Part shown: piece after piece, positions 60,175 through 64,000 of the stretch
Numbering within the stretch: the first letter of the stretch is position 1
How the letters are laid out: the number at the start of each line of letters is the position of its first letter
Origin: Medakamo hakoo
Taxonomy: Eukaryota; Chlorophyta; Trebouxiophyceae; Coccomyxaceae
Assembly (NCBI GenBank): GCA_026636295.1
Contig: CP089456.1
Location: forward strand, 682,001 to 746,000
Length of the DNA: 64,000 nt
Reading direction: 5' to 3'
Position numbers and translations under genes: made by a program
The notes under the pieces: model-generated
The model's input: the letters and a program-made list of their open reading frames with translations, nothing else
Databases searched by the model: none
Told to the model about the DNA's origin: nothing

Positions 60175-61272
60175 ATGGGGCGCGCACCGCCGTCCACTCG
60201 CCGCCGCTCCGCCCGCGAGAATGCGGCACCCGGTGGGCCCGCCTCCAAGCGTGGCGGGAGCAGGACTGTGATGGACTCGTCCCCGCTAAAACGCCCACCC
60301 CTGCGCGCAACCCAAGCGGCCGCGGCGGCGTCGAAGAAAAAAGCAGGTGGGGCCAACGCGCCGCGGCGCGCGCGGCCACCGCCGCCCCCACCTGCGGCCG
60401 CCTCCCCTGACGGCGCGGCCGCCGACGACGGCGACGCGTACGAGCGGGCGCGGGAGGCGAACATCGCGCGGAACAGGGCCGCCATCGAAGCCCTGCGCCT
60501 GCGCGACCTGGCCGCGGGCGTGGAGGCGGCGGGCGTGCCCAAGCCGCGCCAGGCGGCGGCGGCGGCGGCGGCTGGGAAGCAGCGCAGGGCCGTCCGGGCG
60601 TCGACGACCAACGGCAAGCGGCGGGCGCCCACCCGCGCGTCGGCTCGCACGCGTGGGCTGGGCCCAGAGGCCGACGTCCCGCTCGTCCCCTACGAGCCGC
60701 CGCCGGAACAAAAGCGCGCGCCCCGCCACCGCTCCAGCGTGGCCGTCGCTGCCAAGCCCCCACGCGCCGCGGCAGCCCGGGCCGCCGCCGACGGGACGTG
60801 GCTGTATTCAGCAGACGAATTCTGGGCGGCCGTCCCCGGCGGCAACCCGTGCCCGGACCCCATCGTCTCCGACGGCGTCTTCCGCGGCGGCCTGGAACCG
60901 GGCGTCGCGGCGCGCCTGGCCCGCCTGCGCCCGGGCGACCTGGCCCGCGGCGGCGGCTTCACCAGCGCGGCGCGCGCCGCGGCCGCGGCCTCCATCCACT
61001 CCAACCCCAACGCCTACTTCTACCGCTTCCCGGAGCCGGGCGTGCCCCAGCGCAACGGGCCCTGGGAGCCGCACGAAGCGACGCGGTTCCTCGAAGTCGC
61101 CCGGACCTGGGGGGTGGGGTCGGCCTGGGGCCTGTTTGCGTCGCACATCCCCGGGCGGGTGGGGTACCAGGCGGCGGCGTTTTACCGGGACATCGCCATT
61201 CCGAGTGGGGCCGTGCTGGACCCGCGCTTTGCGATGAGCGTGGACGGGCGGGCGGTGTGGGTCGGGGAGTGA
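60175..61272 (+). CDS. SANT/Myb-like nuclear protein
   Basis: Single exon, 365 aa. The C-terminal domain (about residues 275-345) is NGPWEPHEATRFLEVARTWG followed by WGLFASHIPGRVGYQAAAFY RDI, a Myb/SANT variant common in algae and ciliates with WGLF and GRVGYQ..NFYR. It begins with N-terminal basic runs (MGRAPPSTRRRSARENAA) that could be nuclear-localisation signals. Residues of about 84-106 carry the helix YERAREANIARNRAAIEALR, like that in the FYR-domain protein at the other end of the window. The middle is low complexity. DNA binding is inferred. Confidence 0.75.
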   Translation: MGRAPPSTRRRSARENAAPGGPASKRGGSRTVMDSSPLKRPPLRATQAAAAASKKKAGGANAPRRARPPPPPPAAASPDGAAADDGDAYERAREANIARNRAAIEALRLRDLAAGVEAAGVPKPRQAAAAAAAGKQRRAVRASTTNGKRRAPTRASARTRGLGPEADVPLVPYEPPPEQKRAPRHRSSVAVAAKPPRAAAARAAADGTWLYSADEFWAAVPGGNPCPDPIVSDGVFRGGLEPGVAARLARLRPGDLARGGGFTSAARAAAAASIHSNPNAYFYRFPEPGVPQRNGPWEPHEATRFLEVARTWGVGSAWGLFASHIPGRVGYQAAAFYRDIAIPSGAVLDPRFAMSVDGRAVWVGE

Positions 61273-61630
61273 TGGAGGGGAGACACTCTCTGAATCAGAG
61301 ACACTGTCATCCAGTGTTTTGTCATCTTTCCTTGCGCGGGTGTTGCACCGCGGTTGTCTTGGTCACACTCACACACCGCACATGCACCACATGCACAGCG
61401 GTGATGCGCGTCTTTCTTTCTGTCCCGTCCGTCCTAAAAAAAACACAAACAATCAAAACAAGCATCGCTTCCCCGGCCTCACCGCGACACACCCCATCCC
61501 CTTGGTTGGCTTTTTTCGTTTCTTTTGTTCCGCACACACACACACACACACACAAGCTCTCTCTCCTTGTTGATTCACAGTCTAGAAAGTACAGTTTTTT
61601 GTTGGAGGGAAGCGGGAAGGCGCGCACCAC
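61273..61630. other. Convergent intergenic region, no gene seen
   Basis: 358 bp between the stops of the SANT-like and zinc-finger genes. It holds a hairpin-like TCTCTGAATCAGAGA near 61287-61301, a CA repeat at 61533-61554, and AT-richer sequence than its surroundings. No ORF with family support is present. Confidence 0.6.
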
Positions 61631-63796
61631 TCACGTGCCGGCAGGTTGGCCCAGGCCCGCGCCCAGGCGGAAGCCGGTGAGCCCTGCCGACGGCGGCGGC
61701 GCCGCTGCCGCCGCCGCCGCCGCGTCCGCCGCAGCAGCCGCGGCTTCGTCCTCCAGCATGGCGACGCCCTGGTTCAAGGCACGCAGCTCGGCCATGCGCA
61801 AGGGGCGGGCCGTGGCCGGGCGCGGGAGGTTCAGCTGGGGCGGGGGGGCCAGCGTCGCCGAGAGGAGGGGCGGCGGGGGCGGGCCGGCGCGCGGCGAGAC
61901 GGACGCGGTGCCGGCGCCACCGCCGGCCAGGGCGACGTGCGCGGTGGCGGGCCCCGACCGGGCGCCTTCGGAGCCCGAGCCGTCGGCGGGTGGTGGGGGT
62001 TGGTGGTGCGGCGGCGGCGGGTGGGGGTGGCCGGCGGACGGGCCCGCGCCTGACTCTGCCGGCCCGCCGTTGCCGCCGCCGTTGGCGGGGGACGCGCCGC
62101 CGCCGTTGCCGCCGGGTCCGTCACCGCCACGGGGCTGCTGACCGGGGCGGGCGCCCTCCATCAGGGTGCGGGCGGCGGCCGCGGTCTCCAGGAGTGAAGC
62201 GGCCTGGCGTGTGTCGTCGTGTGCGTGTTGGGGTGGTCGGCGCGTGAGTGGGGGGGGGGGGGGCTCTCCAGCCGGCCTGCCCCTCCGTCGGCGTGCGCTC
62301 CCACCCCGTCTCCCCCGCCCGGACGCGCACGTCCCACGCCTCACCTCTTCCAGCGCCGACGCTTGCTGCGCGCCAATGGCCCGCAGGGCCGACGACAGCT
62401 GGCGCAAGATGGTGGGCGGCACGGCGCCGCCGCCCGCGGACGAGGGCAGCGCGCGCGCGGCCGCGACCAGTGCGGTGGCGTCGGTGAGGGCGGCGGCCAG
62501 CCGGCCGGCCGTGGCAGCCAGCGCGTCCGCCGCGCCCACGCCGCCCGTGCCGTGGGGTGGGGCCAGCCCACCGGACGCGGCGGCCAAGGCAGCGGCGGCG
62601 GCGACGTCGGCGGGCGGCGCGGCCGCGGGCGGCGGGCGGCTCGGCGCGGCGGGCGGCGTGCGGCGGGGCGCGCCGCCGCCACCACCGCCAGAAGAGCCGC
62701 CAGATAGGGCGGCCGCCATGGCGGCGGGAGGCAGCGTCGGTGGCGGGAGGCGGCTCTTGGGGATGAGGTTGGCGGGCGTCGCGCCCGTCGCGGCGGCGGC
62801 GGCCTGCGAAGGAAAAAAAAGGGCGGGCGGGCAGAGGGGGGGAGGGGGGTGAAAAGAATGGCGTGTGAGGGAAGGGTGTGGGTGGGGTGGGGTGTGGGGC
62901 CGTGCGAGGTGATGGTCTCTCGGTCGGAGGGTTGGGACACCCCCCATGGGTTTTTCGCAACCCACGGCTCGAGGAGGCCTACGACGGGCTCTCTTCCCCA
63001 CTCGTGCGAACTTCCAGGGCTTCCTGCTCCCGTTGCGAGCGAAAAAAGGCGGGCGGCGGGGCGGTCGCCCGTCCGTTTTTGGCGCGAAAGTCTGGTCGCT
63101 CGACGAATGGGCGTGACTCAGACGGGCCGGCTCCCCACCCACGCCATCCTTGGCCGGGCCGACGGCGGCCGTGGCGGGTGCGCACGCCCGCCCCTCCCGT
63201 CCGCACCCCCCAAACAATCAAGCCTGTGAACCCTCGCTCCCCAGGAAAAGAAAAACGCACCGCATTCCGCACCCTTTTAGCGGCTTGCCGGGGCGCGACG
63301 GGCCCTGCAGCACAGCCGACGTGGTGCCGCCCCGCCTCCAAGCCCGCCCCGCATTTGGGGCAGGCCCGCAGCTCGCACCCGTGGCCGCGCTCACGCCCGG
63401 AGCCGCGGACGTCGGGCGGGGAGCGGTGGTGGACTTTGAGGCGCCTGCGGATGGATGGTGGGAGGGAAAAAGATTTTTTAGTGTGCGTGAGAGGGAAAGC
63501 GGCCAAGCGCACGGACGGGCGGCGGTAGGCGGTGAATGGGCGCCTTCCGCCACGCCATCGCTCCCAATCGGAAGTGCACATGTCGTAGTATGCCCGGAGA
63601 GCGGCGGCATCCCACAATCACTGCGTCCCGCGCTGGCGTTTTCGTATTAGGCGCAGCTGTCCGAGCATGCCTGCGCGCCCCCCTCCGACAACACGCACCA
63701 CAGCTCGGCAAACGACCGGTTGCACCCCGGCCACGGGCACACAAACCGCTCCTCCGTGCCCTGTATGGCGCCTCCAGCTGTCCCAGCCTCGGACAT
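61631..63796 (-). CDS. Green-lineage C2H2/CxxC zinc-finger protein
   Basis: Four exons: 63796..63699, 63444..63273, 62803..62345 and 62203..61631, about 433 aa. Exon 2 may instead end at 63261, adding VRNA, since both donors (gtgcgg, gtgcgt) keep frame. The first zinc finger is split by intron 1: FVCPWPGCNRSFAELW joined to RLKVHHRSPPDVRGSGRERG, then CPKCGAGLEAGRHHVGCAAG, a second Cys/His cluster. The arrangement, including ELWRLKVH and PDVRGSGxERGHG, is one I know from other green algae without known function. The C-terminal half is Ala/Pro/Gly-rich with a short helix (ALRAIGAQQASALEE) across exons 3-4. A DNA- or RNA-binding role is a guess. Confidence 0.7.
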
Positions 63797-64000
63797 GGCG
63801 GGAGTCAACGGTGGCGCGTCCGGACCGCGCGGCCCGGACGCGGCGGCCAACAACAGGAGCTTTGCCGTTGTATAGGAGAGAGAGGGGAGCGCGCGCGGGC
63901 GCACAAAGGACGTCGCGGCCCCTCTCGCGCTGTCGGCGGACAGAGGCCGTGCCTCCCACGCGCAAGAGGGGGAGGCCCTGGGCGGTCAGGTGGCCAGGGT
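63797..64000. other. Upstream region of the zinc-finger gene to the right edge
   Basis: About 204 bp with no coding signal I can support. It includes GAGAGAGAGGGG-type purine tracts near 63870-63890, presumably 5' UTR or promoter. Confidence 0.4.

Overview
This window is nuclear DNA from a photosynthetic green alga (Chlorophyta) with a compact, very GC-rich genome. I estimate about 70% GC by eye; it was not computed. The lineage call rests on a TAB2 homologue (translation factor for photosystem I psaB mRNA), a plant-type SnRK1 kinase with UBA and KA1 regions, a plastid-type adenylosuccinate synthetase, a conserved green-lineage plastid protein, and splice donors dominated by GTGAG and GTGCG. 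An axonemal dynein light chain (DNAL1/LC1) and a TPPP/p25-alpha protein suggest that the alga makes, or recently made, flagella. The species was not determined. No transposon, virus-like element, CRISPR array or tRNA was recognised.

Layout. About 35 protein genes fill 64 kb, on both strands, with gaps mostly of 60-380 bp. Most neighbours are divergent pairs sharing a short promoter or convergent pairs with very short 3' ends. 1-9.5 kb: DnaJ (cut by the left edge), a FYR-domain protein, a plastid membrane protein, adenylosuccinate synthetase, a torsin-like AAA+ ATPase, and a CPR5-like membrane protein. 9.7-18.3 kb: a TPT/NST-family transporter, a helical protein of unknown function, PrimPol, a protein with two copies of an unknown module, and mitochondrial uL23. 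18.5-28.4 kb: cytosolic PheRS alpha, an RNase III-fold protein, an IMP/GMP-type 5'-nucleotidase, TAB2, mitochondrial uS9, a TPR protein and DNAL1. 28.5-43.9 kb: XPA, SHPRH, RNA polymerase III subunit RPC3, AFG1, ELOF1, VPS33 and proteasome alpha2. 44.1-52.2 kb: SnRK1 alpha, HUS1, LSM2, RFC5 and a kinase carrying a cyclic-nucleotide-binding-like domain. 52.2-63.8 kb: a short SNF5, YKT6, a bZIP factor, TPPP, ribosomal protein uL2/RPL8, octanoyltransferase, a SANT-like protein and a four-exon zinc-finger protein.

How the genes relate. Most are unrelated housekeeping genes. Genome-maintenance genes are unusually frequent (PrimPol, XPA, SHPRH, HUS1, RFC5). XPA and SHPRH share a 124-bp promoter with four mirror-arranged TTCGCGC elements. 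The torsin-like ATPase and the CPR5-like protein share a promoter and could both act at the nuclear envelope. The mitochondrial uL23 gene and the next gene on the same strand overlap or nearly touch, which suggests a dicistronic nuclear mRNA. Both introns of SnRK1 start with GC instead of GT.
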